Part shown: positions 1-7,055 of the stretch, piece after piece
Position numbering within the stretch: position 1 is the stretch's first letter
Layout of the letters: every line of letters starts with the position of its first letter
NCBI GenBank assembly: GCA_002427325.1
Contig: DIQS01000031.1
Location: 1-13,697 of the forward strand
DNA from: Cloacimonetes bacterium UBA5456
GTDB taxonomy: Bacteria > Cloacimonadota > Cloacimonadia > Cloacimonadales > Cloacimonadaceae
Direction of reading: 5' to 3'
Length of the DNA: 13,697 nucleotides
The notes under the pieces: model-generated
The model's database searches: none
What the model was told of the DNA's origin: nothing
Seen by the model: only the letters and a program-made list of their open reading frames with translations
Position numbers and translations under genes: made by a program

Positions 1-367
1 GTCATGATGTGGTCATCACCATGAGCATATCATAAGCAGAGCATAAGCTGAACCCTATAGGTAAGAGACGGCGAGGCAGGATGTTATGAGGCTGTGCGGA
101 ATTTTGCGCCGAGCGTTTAGACGCAGAAATTGATGAATAGTTTAGGAAATAGGGCTTATGTGCTTGATTATTAGTATGTTATCATGATTGCATTGATGCC
201 TATGCCGTGGGAAGAAATATTCAAAGATTTGGAACTTGTGGCAATGGATTAATAAGAAAAGCTGTCGCTCGGGGCAATCAGCAGCTTCCCACACCGAGAT
301 AAATCCGCCGAAAAATAAAACATTTGACAAAAAGCGGCACTTTCATTGATTGGTGCATACACGATGT
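1..367. other. Non-coding stretch upstream of the tRNA gene
   Basis: I see no convincing gene here. The longest open stretch, on the minus strand at 142-330, would encode about 62 residues with no recognisable motif and no ribosome-binding site. All three plus-strand frames are broken by stops within the first 100 bases. The last 50 bases carry a likely tRNA promoter, listed separately. The first 140 bases are richer in G and C than the remainder, so the tail of a neighbouring transcript is possible, but I cannot identify one. Confidence 0.6.
324..352 (+). promoter_or_regulatory. Possible promoter of the tRNA-Leu gene
   Basis: TTGACA at 324-329 is a perfect match to the sigma-70 -35 hexamer and lies 38 bases before the tRNA. 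A -10 element at the usual distance (about 346-352, TTGATTG) is a poor match to TATAAT. The position suits a tRNA promoter, but only the -35 box is clear. Confidence 0.35.
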
Positions 368-455
368 GCTGAAGTGGTGAAATTGGTATACACGCTAGTT
401 TCAGGGACTAGTGAGCGCTTAGCTCATGGGGGTTCGAGTCCCCCCTTCAGCACCA
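368..455 (+). tRNA. tRNA-Leu, anticodon CAG
   Basis: The full class II cloverleaf can be drawn. The acceptor stem GCTGAAG (368-374) pairs perfectly with CTTCAGC (445-451). The anticodon stem CTAGT/ACTAG (395-399 and 407-411) encloses the loop TTCAGGG, with anticodon CAG at 402-404 and G after it. The long variable arm has the stem TGAGC/GCTCA (412-416 and 422-426). The T arm GGGGG-TTCGAGT-CCCCC spans 428-444. Discriminator A452 is followed by an encoded CCA (453-455). The long variable arm and the anticodon identify leucine, reading CUG codons. Seven T residues (456-462) directly follow the gene and may help transcription end, though there is no separate terminator hairpin. Confidence 0.97.
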
Positions 456-528
456 TTTTTTTGCCCATCAAAATATCACACTCAGCATGTTTCTTCAAGA
501 TATATCAATATTCGAGATTTATATAATT

Positions 529-728
529 ATGCCGAATGTCGTTCATCTACATGTTTTTAGCGAGGACGAACAAGGCATCATTCTCCCTCTTTCTTTCCTC
601 AAGGAAATAAAAAGATTGACGACATCGACAAAGTGGAAATATATGGACATAGTAATTTATTGCCTGGTTTGGGTGTAGCCAAACTCATGAGAGCTATAGA
701 TTTAACTGATATGAAAGAGCGGAGATAA
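529..728 (+). pseudogene. Short unrecognised coding remnant, apparently frameshifted, directly before phoH
   Basis: No family is recognised. One frame, open from ATG 487 or the internal ATG 529, reads protein-like until about 612 (for example HLHVFSEDEQGIILPLSF, then LKEIK). It then becomes nonsense-like and stops at 676-678. The -1 frame becomes protein-like exactly there (IDDIDK, then VEIYGHSNLLPGLGVAKLM) and runs to TAA at 726-728. The join falls on the A run at 609-613, where a -1 slip or one missing A would give a continuous protein of about 67 residues from 529. The merged end lies one base before the phoH ATG, and the phoH ribosome-binding site sits in its last codons, as for a translationally coupled upstream cistron. 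Against it, neither possible start has a good ribosome-binding site and the region is AT-rich. It could be a sequencing indel, a decayed gene, a real frameshift, or chance. Confidence 0.3.
616..645 (+). promoter_or_regulatory. Possible promoter for phoH-alr
   Basis: TTGACG (616-621) and TATATG (640-645) are separated by 18 bases, a permissible sigma-70 layout. Transcription would start near 652 and give a leader of roughly 75 bases before the phoH ATG. The element lies inside the short remnant described at 529-728, so it competes with reading that stretch as coding. Confidence 0.3.
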
Positions 729-729
729 A

Positions 730-2070
730 ATGGAACAGAAGATCTTTGTTTTGGACACAAACGTGCTCATACACAATCCGCGAGCAATGTTTTCCTTTGC
801 GGATAATCATGTGGTGATACCCATCGTGGTGATAGAAGAAGTTGATCAATTCAAGAAAGGATTGGATGAAAAAGGGCGTAATGCGCGTCAGATCGGGCGA
901 TATTTGGACGATCTCAGGCAAAGCGGGTCGCTGCAAGACGGAGTGCCCACAGATCAGGGCGGAATCATCCAAGTGACTGTCAAGCGTGAGATTACCGAAG
1001 CCGCTTCCAACCTCATTTTTATGGATAGAAACGACAATCTCATCATCGGAACTGCACTCTATTTCAAAAAGCAATTTCCCGAAAAACAGGTGGTGCTCGT
1101 TTCCAAAGACGTGAACGTTCGCATCAAGGCAGACACGGTTGGCATACGCGCCGAAAACTTTGAGACAGATACGATTAGCTTTGATGAATTCTATACCGGA
1201 TGGACTCATGAGGAGCTCGAACCTGAGCTTTTTGAGGCACTCATGAGCGATAAAGTGATAGAAAATCCCTTTGAAAACCTCTATCCAAATCAGTATATTC
1301 GTGCGACGATGAAAGGCGACGGCGATGATCCCCTCACGCTGAGATATGATTACGTAAATAACACTTTACACCGTTTGAGACACTATCTCGGACGCGATGT
1401 ATTCGGCATCACGGCGCGCAACTTTGAGCAAGAAATGGCGCTCGATTTGCTCCTTGATGATGAGGTGAAATTGGTGAGCCTCTCGGGTAAGGCAGGCACA
1501 GGAAAGACGCTTTTGGCGATCGCCGCAGGGCTCAAAAAGGTGGTCGATGACGAGAAATATAAACGCCTTGTTGTCTCGCGCCCCATCTCCCCTCTCGGCA
1601 AAGACCTCGGCTATCTGCCGGGCTCAAAAGCAGAGAAATTCAACCCGTGGATGCAACCGATTTATGATAATATGGACATCCTGCTGACGGCACATGAAGA
1701 GAAAGCGGACAGCGGCGGCAAGATCAAAAGACGCGCAAGTATCGATGATCTTATGGACTTCGGCTTCTTGGAGCTGGAGCCGCTGACCTATATCCGTGGA
1801 CGAAGTTTGCCGGATCAATTCATGATCATCGATGAGGCACAAAACCTCAGTCCGCACGAGATGAAGACGATTATCACGCGCGCCGGTATGAACACCAAAA
1901 TCGTGCTCACCGGTGACCCCTATCAGATTGATATCCCATATCTTGACGCCATCAGCAACGGTCTTTCCGTGGCGGTGGAAAAGCTCAAAACTGAGGGATT
2001 GGTGGGACACATGACACTCGAAAAGGGCGAAAGATCTGCGCTTGCTGATCTCGCCGCAAAGTATTTTTAA
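730..2070 (+). CDS. PIN-domain PhoH-family ATPase (YlaK/PhoH2-like)
   Basis: The N-terminal PIN nuclease domain (about residues 1-135) begins FVLDTNVLIHNP and keeps the acidic positions expected for metal-dependent RNA cleavage: Asp9, Glu36/Glu37, Asp102 (in MDRNDN) and Asp127 (in VSKDVNVR). A PhoH P-loop domain fills the C-terminal half, with Walker A GKAGTGKT at 253-260, Walker B MIIDEAQ at 365-371, and the family signature LTGDPYQID just after. PIN-PhoH proteins of this layout (446 residues, normal length) are described as ATP-dependent RNA helicase/ribonucleases and often belong to RNA-processing or toxin-antitoxin-like loci. No characterised partner is visible here, though the broken small frame just upstream sits where an antitoxin-like cistron would. 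The ATG at 730 has GGAG at 721-724, five bases away. The alanine racemase gene follows after five bases and is probably co-transcribed. Confidence 0.93.
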   Translation: MEQKIFVLDTNVLIHNPRAMFSFADNHVVIPIVVIEEVDQFKKGLDEKGRNARQIGRYLDDLRQSGSLQDGVPTDQGGIIQVTVKREITEAASNLIFMDRNDNLIIGTALYFKKQFPEKQVVLVSKDVNVRIKADTVGIRAENFETDTISFDEFYTGWTHEELEPELFEALMSDKVIENPFENLYPNQYIRATMKGDGDDPLTLRYDYVNNTLHRLRHYLGRDVFGITARNFEQEMALDLLLDDEVKLVSLSGKAGTGKTLLAIAAGLKKVVDDEKYKRLVVSRPISPLGKDLGYLPGSKAEKFNPWMQPIYDNMDILLTAHEEKADSGGKIKRRASIDDLMDFGFLELEPLTYIRGRSLPDQFMIIDEAQNLSPHEMKTIITRAGMNTKIVLTGDPYQIDIPYLDAISNGLSVAVEKLKTEGLVGHMTLEKGERSALADLAAKYF

Positions 2071-2075
2071 GAGTT

Positions 2076-3956
2076 ATGGAACTGCACGAAAGAAGTTGGG
2101 TGGAGATCGATCTCGCGGCATTTCGCGAGAACCTGAGCTTTCTCAAGAGCTTTTTGAGCAAGGATCAGGGCTTTTTGCAGGTGGTGAAAGCTGATGCTTA
2201 TGGGCATGGCGCAAAAGAGATTGCCAATGCTGCGCTCGCCGAGGGTGCGAAATATCTCGGAGTGGCTAACCTCGATGAAGGCAGCATCTTACGCAGGCAG
2301 GATATCAAGGCGCCGATTCTCATTCTCTCACCATCCTTGCCTCAAGAGGCGCAGGCAATCGTGGTAAATGGCCTCACGCCCAGCGTTTCTGACCTGCAGT
2401 TTGCGCGCTTGCTCGATGAAGAGGCGAAAAAGCTTGGTGTCGTGCAAGCTATTCATATCAAGCTCGATACGGGCATGCATCGCAGTGGGATACGCCTCGA
2501 AGATGCGGGAGCTTTCCTTGCTGAGATTGCTCGCTTTAAGCATCTTGAAATCGAGGGAATATTCAGCCATTTTAGTGCCGCTGAGGATGATGAAAACTTT
2601 AGTCATGCGCAGGAAGAGGGCTTCACACAGCTCATTCGCTCGCTGGCTATCCTTCCGAAATATATCCATCTCGCAAATAGTTCTGCCTTAATAAAAGGCT
2701 ATGCAAGTGCATGCAATCTCGTGCGATTCGGCATTATGAGTTTTGGCATAGACGTGATCGGGAATTTGCAGGACAAGCTCTTGCCGGTGATGAGCTTCAA
2801 ATCTACGCTCACTCAAGTTAAAAGAATCAAAAAGGGCGAATACGTGGGTTATAAACTGAGCTGGCAAGCCCCGCAGGATGGGCTATATGGCATCATTCCC
2901 GTGGGTTATGCAGATGGCTATGACTTCATGCTTTCAAACAAAGCGGTGGTGGAAATAGCGGGGAAAACTTGCCCCATCATCGGCAGAATCTCCATGGATA
3001 TGAGCACTGTTGATCTGAGCACTCTGCCTAATGTCTTGCCGGATGAAGAGCTCTGCCTCTTGGGCGGGAAATGCAAGGAAACTCGCGCCGAAAACCTCAG
3101 TGCGCTTTATGGTGGCTCGCCTTATGAACTGCTTTGCCAGGTGGGAAGACGCGCAAAACGCTATTACCTCATGAAAGAGCAAGTGCTTCATAGTGCGCCA
3201 CTTGCACGCCGAGACTTCATCGCCAGCGACTTTGCCGATAGCAAGCTCAGCCGGATTATCAGTCAGGCTCTTTCCGCTCGCCTGCGTAGTGAAGAGATCG
3301 GCGAAATGGTCTATAGAGAGATACTTAGAACGCTGATATTCAATCAAGATAGGGACGTGCACTATCGTCGGAACTTCCGCCACTTGGTGCGCTTTGGTGA
3401 GGTCAATGATGATGGCTATTATCCCGCTGAGACGGTTTTGAGCTATCACAAGGTGCTCGATTCGGACTATTTCATCGTGGCTTGCGCCGCATCCGACGAG
3501 GCTTTGCGCTCATATTTCCTCAGAGATGATGTAGAATATCGCTGGCTTCTCGATAGCGGGCTCGACTTGGGTGAGGATACTTTTGAGATCAGTTCCGTGA
3601 AGGTGGGCGGCATCAGTTTGCACACGGAAATCCATGGCGGAGATGGCTTTCTGGAGATTCGCTGTCATCATCCCGAGCTGGCAAAACTCAAAGGAAAAGA
3701 GCAAATATTTGAGATCAAAACGAAGACATTCTATCCTGCTGATTCGCACCAATTCTCCGTCTTTATCAGCGATCTCACGCGATCGGTGGAGATCGTCTTT
3801 GAATATCCGCAGTCGCTGGGAAAAGTGGAGCCTGTGAGCATCTTCTCCGGGCAGGAAAAGAACCCGGTCATAAGCTTTGAGGATGGCAGGATTTGCCTCA
3901 AAACCAAGGATGATCAGTGGGTGTTCCCGCTTTCGGGAGTGGTGTTTACTTACTAA
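2076..3956 (+). CDS. alr: Alanine racemase with an unexplained C-terminal extension of about 260 residues
   Basis: Residues 1 to about 365 form a complete fold-type III PLP-dependent alanine racemase, which interconverts L- and D-alanine for peptidoglycan. The PLP-binding Lys38 lies in VVKADAYGHG. KLDTGMHRSGI, the phosphate-binding region PVGYADGY, the catalytic Tyr259 (in VGYKLSW) and GRISMDMSTVDL of the C-terminal barrel are all present. The family normally ends near the equivalent of RRAKRYY, around residue 364. Here the frame continues without interruption from Met366 to residue 626. The tail opens with amphipathic helix-like sequence (about 385-415), continues through RRNFRHLVRFGE, and ends in beta-rich sequence closing with WVFPLSGVVFTY. 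I do not recognise it as a known domain. It has no signal peptide, membrane segment or repeat. The gene starts five bases after the phoH stop with only a weak ribosome-binding site, so coupling to phoH is likely. It converges with the phosphatase gene 23 bases downstream, and I see no clear terminator between them. Confidence 0.92.
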   Translation: MELHERSWVEIDLAAFRENLSFLKSFLSKDQGFLQVVKADAYGHGAKEIANAALAEGAKYLGVANLDEGSILRRQDIKAPILILSPSLPQEAQAIVVNGLTPSVSDLQFARLLDEEAKKLGVVQAIHIKLDTGMHRSGIRLEDAGAFLAEIARFKHLEIEGIFSHFSAAEDDENFSHAQEEGFTQLIRSLAILPKYIHLANSSALIKGYASACNLVRFGIMSFGIDVIGNLQDKLLPVMSFKSTLTQVKRIKKGEYVGYKLSWQAPQDGLYGIIPVGYADGYDFMLSNKAVVEIAGKTCPIIGRISMDMSTVDLSTLPNVLPDEELCLLGGKCKETRAENLSALYGGSPYELLCQVGRRAKRYYLMKEQVLHSAPLARRDFIASDFADSKLSRIISQALSARLRSEEIGEMVYREILRTLIFNQDRDVHYRRNFRHLVRFGEVNDDGYYPAETVLSYHKVLDSDYFIVACAASDEALRSYFLRDDVEYRWLLDSGLDLGEDTFEISSVKVGGISLHTEIHGGDGFLEIRCHHPELAKLKGKEQIFEIKTKTFYPADSHQFSVFISDLTRSVEIVFEYPQSLGKVEPVSIFSGQEKNPVISFEDGRICLKTKDDQWVFPLSGVVFTY

Positions 3957-3979
3957 AGCCGACTAATTTGGAGCAATCT

Positions 3980-5890
3980 TCACGCGCGCGGATGCTTATA
4001 ATCAATCACCAAGACTGTTACATCATCCTTATATTTCGAACCTTCGGCGAAGTCATGCACGCGGCTAACAATCGACTTTGCCGTGTTTTCCGGGTTTGAA
4101 TAGTGCAAGGCGGAGAACACTTCTTCCAGTCCTCCGAGTCCAAAGAATTCATCCTCACGGCTCATCGCTTCGGTGACGCCATCGGTGAAGATGATGATCT
4201 CATCCCCCACATTCAGCCTGATCTCTTCAAAGCCGATGCTCAGGTCTTCAAAAACGCCCAAGGCTGTGGAATGAGTCTCGGCTCGCTTCACGATCTCGCC
4301 ATCTAACTTGCGGATATACAGCGGCATATGCCCCGCATTTGAATATTGCAAAACTCCCGTTTTGAGGTTTATGATGCCCAAGAGTGCGGTGACAAAATTC
4401 GACTCCATATCGGTCTTGCAAAGGAAGCTATTTAGCTCGCGCAAAAGCTCATTACTCTTGTTATAGAAAGGTGCCAAGGATGGCAAAAGCGTGGATGCCA
4501 TCGTCATCGTCATTGCGGCGACAATCCCCGTGCCCACCACATCGGCGATCACAAAGCAAAAGCGGTCTTCGTCGATCATAAAATAGTCGTAGAGGTCGCC
4601 GCCAACATCACCGGCAGGCTCGAGAATGCCATAGGCACGCAGGTCTTTGATGCCGAAAGGATGGTCGGTATTTGCGGGAATGAGCTTGGTCTGCACCTCT
4701 CCGGCATAGATCACATCGCCGCGAATCTTATCTTTTTCATCTGTCGTAATCCTGAGGCTTTGGATGTAATCAAACAAAGACTCCTGCATAAAACGGAAGG
4801 ATTGCGAGAGCGTGCTCACCTCCAAACCCGCGTCAGAATCAGGGATATGAGTGTCAAATTCACCTCCGCCAATGCGCAATGCCGCCTCGGATAATTCACG
4901 CAAGGGCTTGGTGAGCTCATGTGCACGGTTGTAAATAATGTATGCCACGACCAAGAACAGGATGATTGCAGAAAAGACATTGATGAGCAGAAGAATGCGC
5001 ATATCCTTATATAGCACGTCTCTTCTCACCGAAACGCCAACCGACCAGCCATTGCTTTTCAGTGCCTGATAAAATATCCAGCTATTCTTGAGCATTGTGC
5101 TACGCGTGATATGCATAAAACCGGTCTCGCCGGCGATCATGTTATAGCCGAGCTCGCGAAGTTTGGGCTCATTGTGTTCATCCGCCAAGCTAAAGAGACT
5201 GTGATTCATCACCAAAGACATGTCGTCATGAGCGACTAAGGTGCCGTTTGCTGAGATGAGGAAGCTGTTGCCTCCCTCCATGCATTGGCTATCTATCACC
5301 AAGCTTTGCAGCTCTTTGAGACTCACACCATAGCTTGCAATGCCTCCAATGCCGTCTCTTTCATAGGGCGCAGAAAAGCTGATGATCAGCTCGCTTGAAC
5401 CTTGGGAATCCACCCATGGCTCAGTCCAATAGGACTTTTTTAACATCAAAGGAATCTGAAACCAGTCTCCAAAGAAATAGTTTATATCCTTGATATCATT
5501 CACCTTTAGCTTTCCATTTTCTTTGAAAAAGACCAAGGCACTTTGATGGGCAGGGATGTTTTCGGCCAAGGTGATGCTGTGCACGGAATTATCGTGTTGA
5601 ATTGCCTCAGAGATCACGCTTTCGATTTCTTCTTTGCTAAACCTTCGATCCGAAAGCATAATACACAGCATGTGAAGGTTTTGCTCCACGTGATTTAATA
5701 TCCCGTCAATGAGATAGATGCTCTCGTGGGCGAGATGCTTCATATTGTCTAATTGAGTTTTGCTGATGTGCCGTCTGAGTAAAATCTGGGTAAAGGTCGT
5801 GATCACGACAAAGGCGATGAGTGTGATCACAAAGACGAATGTTATCAATTGATATGCAAGCGTTTTATCTTCTCGTTTGCTGTTAATCAT
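3980..5890 (-). CDS. Membrane sensor with HAMP domain and SpoIIE-type PP2C serine/threonine phosphatase
   Basis: This is a 636-residue membrane receptor phosphatase. A first membrane helix (about 15-38) and a second (about 301-323) bracket an extracytoplasmic region of about 260 residues, sized like a Cache-type sensor. A HAMP linker follows (about 324-376, with ELTKPLRELSEAALRIGGGEF), then the SpoIIE/PP2C domain (about 390-630). The metal-binding acids are visible: GGDLYD with Asp432 and Asp435, IADVVGTG with Asp450, FTDGVTEA with Asp570, and DDVTVLV with Asp622/Asp623. Such phosphatases usually dephosphorylate anti-sigma-factor antagonists, but none is encoded nearby. A TTG six codons upstream (5908) is a possible start, but GAGGAG at 5901-5906 sits ten bases before the ATG at 5890 and would overlap the TTG, so I choose the ATG. 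That ATG overlaps the stop of the substrate-binding protein gene by eight bases (ATGATTAA), indicating coupled translation. Confidence 0.9.
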   Translation of the reverse strand: MINSKREDKTLAYQLITFVFVITLIAFVVITTFTQILLRRHISKTQLDNMKHLAHESIYLIDGILNHVEQNLHMLCIMLSDRRFSKEEIESVISEAIQHDNSVHSITLAENIPAHQSALVFFKENGKLKVNDIKDINYFFGDWFQIPLMLKKSYWTEPWVDSQGSSELIISFSAPYERDGIGGIASYGVSLKELQSLVIDSQCMEGGNSFLISANGTLVAHDDMSLVMNHSLFSLADEHNEPKLRELGYNMIAGETGFMHITRSTMLKNSWIFYQALKSNGWSVGVSVRRDVLYKDMRILLLINVFSAIILFLVVAYIIYNRAHELTKPLRELSEAALRIGGGEFDTHIPDSDAGLEVSTLSQSFRFMQESLFDYIQSLRITTDEKDKIRGDVIYAGEVQTKLIPANTDHPFGIKDLRAYGILEPAGDVGGDLYDYFMIDEDRFCFVIADVVGTGIVAAMTMTMASTLLPSLAPFYNKSNELLRELNSFLCKTDMESNFVTALLGIINLKTGVLQYSNAGHMPLYIRKLDGEIVKRAETHSTALGVFEDLSIGFEEIRLNVGDEIIIFTDGVTEAMSREDEFFGLGGLEEVFSALHYSNPENTAKSIVSRVHDFAEGSKYKDDVTVLVIDYKHPRA

Positions 5891-6905
5891 TGGGGCAAAA
5901 CTCCTCAAATGGATAAGCTTTTACCGGCTGGTAAAATTCCTGCAACAGACTCACAGCCCTCAAGTAGTCTGCCTTTGTCAATCTTCCCGGAGTCTTATCC
6001 GGTACGAGGATCAGCATTTTCATCTCATTAAGCATCCAACTCTGATGGCTGCGATTTGCCGGAATGTTGTTCTTGCGCATGAGCCTGAGCACGAGGTCTA
6101 AAGCCTCCTCAGGATGGGCAAAAGCATAGTGCCAGCCGTCCATGGTGGCAGCCATAAATCTCTTGCAAATATCTTTATGCTCATTATAAAAGTCATTGGA
6201 AACATAAAAGCCATCATCCGGGATATTATAGCCGAGTGCGCTGAGATCTGCAACGAAGAGGTCTTCTTCCTTGAGCCCGGCTTGCAACAACTGATTATAT
6301 TCATTGAAGCGCATTGCATTGGTCACGTCTATTGCATTGCTGGTAAAGAGGTTGATAGACCAATTGACGGGGACTATCTCCATATCGAGCTTCTCTTTGG
6401 CAAGAAAGATGCGCGAGATATAGTGAGACCCGCTGCACCAGAGTCCTATCTTTTTGCCATTAAAATCAGCGATGGAATTGATGCCCCGATTCTTCTTGCC
6501 GATGAGCAACTGAGAGCTATTTTGGGATACTTGCCCGATATTGACCACCCTTAGGCCGTCTTTATTCTCCATGATCCCGCTAATGAGGTCCATCTGAACG
6601 ATATCGGTATTCTTGTTATAAAGAGTGCGAAAGACGAGGCTATCCGCTGCATGCGGCTGTAATCTGAGGTCTATGCCATATTGGGCATAAAAGCCCTTGT
6701 CAATCGCCATATAGATGCCGGCAAATTGAGCCTGAGGATGCCACTTTTGACGAAACCTGAGAACAAAGAGCTCATCATTGGGCACACCGCTCTCCGACTG
6801 TTCAAAATCAGAGACCTTTCCTTCCTGCTTTGAATTACAAGCCGGAAGTGAAAGCAGCAGTAGTGCAATCGCAAAGCAGATTGCAGTCATTCTCAAAAAG
6901 CGCAT
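5883..6905 (-). CDS. Lipoprotein of the NMT1/THI5-like (SsuA/ThiY-type) substrate-binding family
   Basis: A 340-residue exported lipoprotein. A lipoprotein signal peptide with hydrophobic core AIALLLLSLPAC ends at lipobox LPAC, making Cys23 the lipidated residue. From about residue 48 the fold matches periplasmic binding proteins for thiamine-pyrimidine, sulfonate or nitrate-type ligands: KWHPQAQFAGIYMAIDKGFY followed by GIDLRL, then FNGKKIGLW and the second-lobe region DDGFYVSNDFY. The ligand cannot be read from sequence. No ABC permease or ATPase lies within the window. The gene instead overlaps a HAMP-SpoIIE phosphatase gene by eight bases, so I infer a ligand-presenting sensor subunit for that phosphatase; an orphan binding protein serving a distant transporter is the alternative. 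The ATG at 6905 has GAGGTGA at 6909-6915. The gene heads its own transcription unit, 150 bases from meaB, and its leader holds an inverted repeat. Confidence 0.88.
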   Translation of the reverse strand: MRFLRMTAICFAIALLLLSLPACNSKQEGKVSDFEQSESGVPNDELFVLRFRQKWHPQAQFAGIYMAIDKGFYAQYGIDLRLQPHAADSLVFRTLYNKNTDIVQMDLISGIMENKDGLRVVNIGQVSQNSSQLLIGKKNRGINSIADFNGKKIGLWCSGSHYISRIFLAKEKLDMEIVPVNWSINLFTSNAIDVTNAMRFNEYNQLLQAGLKEEDLFVADLSALGYNIPDDGFYVSNDFYNEHKDICKRFMAATMDGWHYAFAHPEEALDLVLRLMRKNNIPANRSHQSWMLNEMKMLILVPDKTPGRLTKADYLRAVSLLQEFYQPVKAYPFEEFCPND

Positions 6906-6928
6906 TTTTCACCTCAATAAAAAAGCTT

Positions 6929-6975
6929 ACACATTAGTCCATTGATGCTACATTTTGGGACATTTTCTAATGTGT
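6929..6975 (-). promoter_or_regulatory. Long inverted repeat in the leader of the binding-protein/phosphatase unit
   Basis: ACACATTAG (6929-6937) and CTAATGTGT (6967-6975) are perfect 9-base inverted copies 29 bases apart. CTT outside the left arm and AAG outside the right would extend the pairing past a two-base bulge. The space between the arms holds a direct pair ACATTTT-GGG-ACATTTT (6950-6966). The right arm coincides with the start site predicted from the -10 box at 6982-6987, so the element could be a repressor operator with two half sites or a 5' leader stem-loop. It does not match a riboswitch I can name. Confidence 0.5.
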
Positions 6976-6981
6976 GCAAGG

Positions 6982-7007
6982 ATTATATAGTGCGCTTTAT
7001 TTGGCAA
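6982..7007 (-). promoter_or_regulatory. Putative promoter of the binding-protein/phosphatase unit
   Basis: Read on the minus strand, TATAAT (6987-6982) is a perfect -10 hexamer 77 bases before the start codon. TTGCCA (7007-7002) lies upstream at a 14-base spacing, shorter than the usual 16-18. The -10 box is convincing; the -35 assignment is doubtful. Confidence 0.45.
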
Positions 7008-7019
7008 CCTTAAAGTGAT

Positions 7020-7037
7020 ACTTTTGGCACTTTTGGC
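7020..7037. repeat. Tandem 9-bp direct repeat between meaB and the next unit
   Basis: ACTTTTGGC occurs twice head to tail with no mismatch (7020-7028 and 7029-7037). It lies just beyond the meaB stop, next to a small hairpin. It may be a regulatory or termination-associated element, or simple slippage. Confidence 0.6.
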
Positions 7038-7055
7038 AGTGGATATATTTCCACT
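7038..7055 (-). terminator. Small hairpin immediately after the meaB stop codon
   Basis: AGTGGA (7038-7043) and TCCACT (7050-7055) form a six-base stem with loop TATATT, starting on the base next to the meaB TAG. On the transcribed strand no T-run follows, so it is not a standard intrinsic terminator. It may protect the mutAB-meaB mRNA end or be a weak terminator. Confidence 0.3.

Noticed and set aside
142..330. A 62-codon minus-strand open frame before the tRNA
   Set aside because: There is no ribosome-binding site and no recognisable motif, and its composition looks random for AT-rich sequence.
5891..5908. TTG start adding six residues to the SpoIIE phosphatase
   Set aside because: The TTG overlaps the GAGGAG ribosome-binding site itself, while ATG 5890 lies at a workable distance downstream of it.
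7022..7037. A sigma-54-like TTGGCAC next to the meaB hairpin
   Set aside because: The TTGC element needed at the -12 position is absent. The TGGCAC comes from the tandem repeat.
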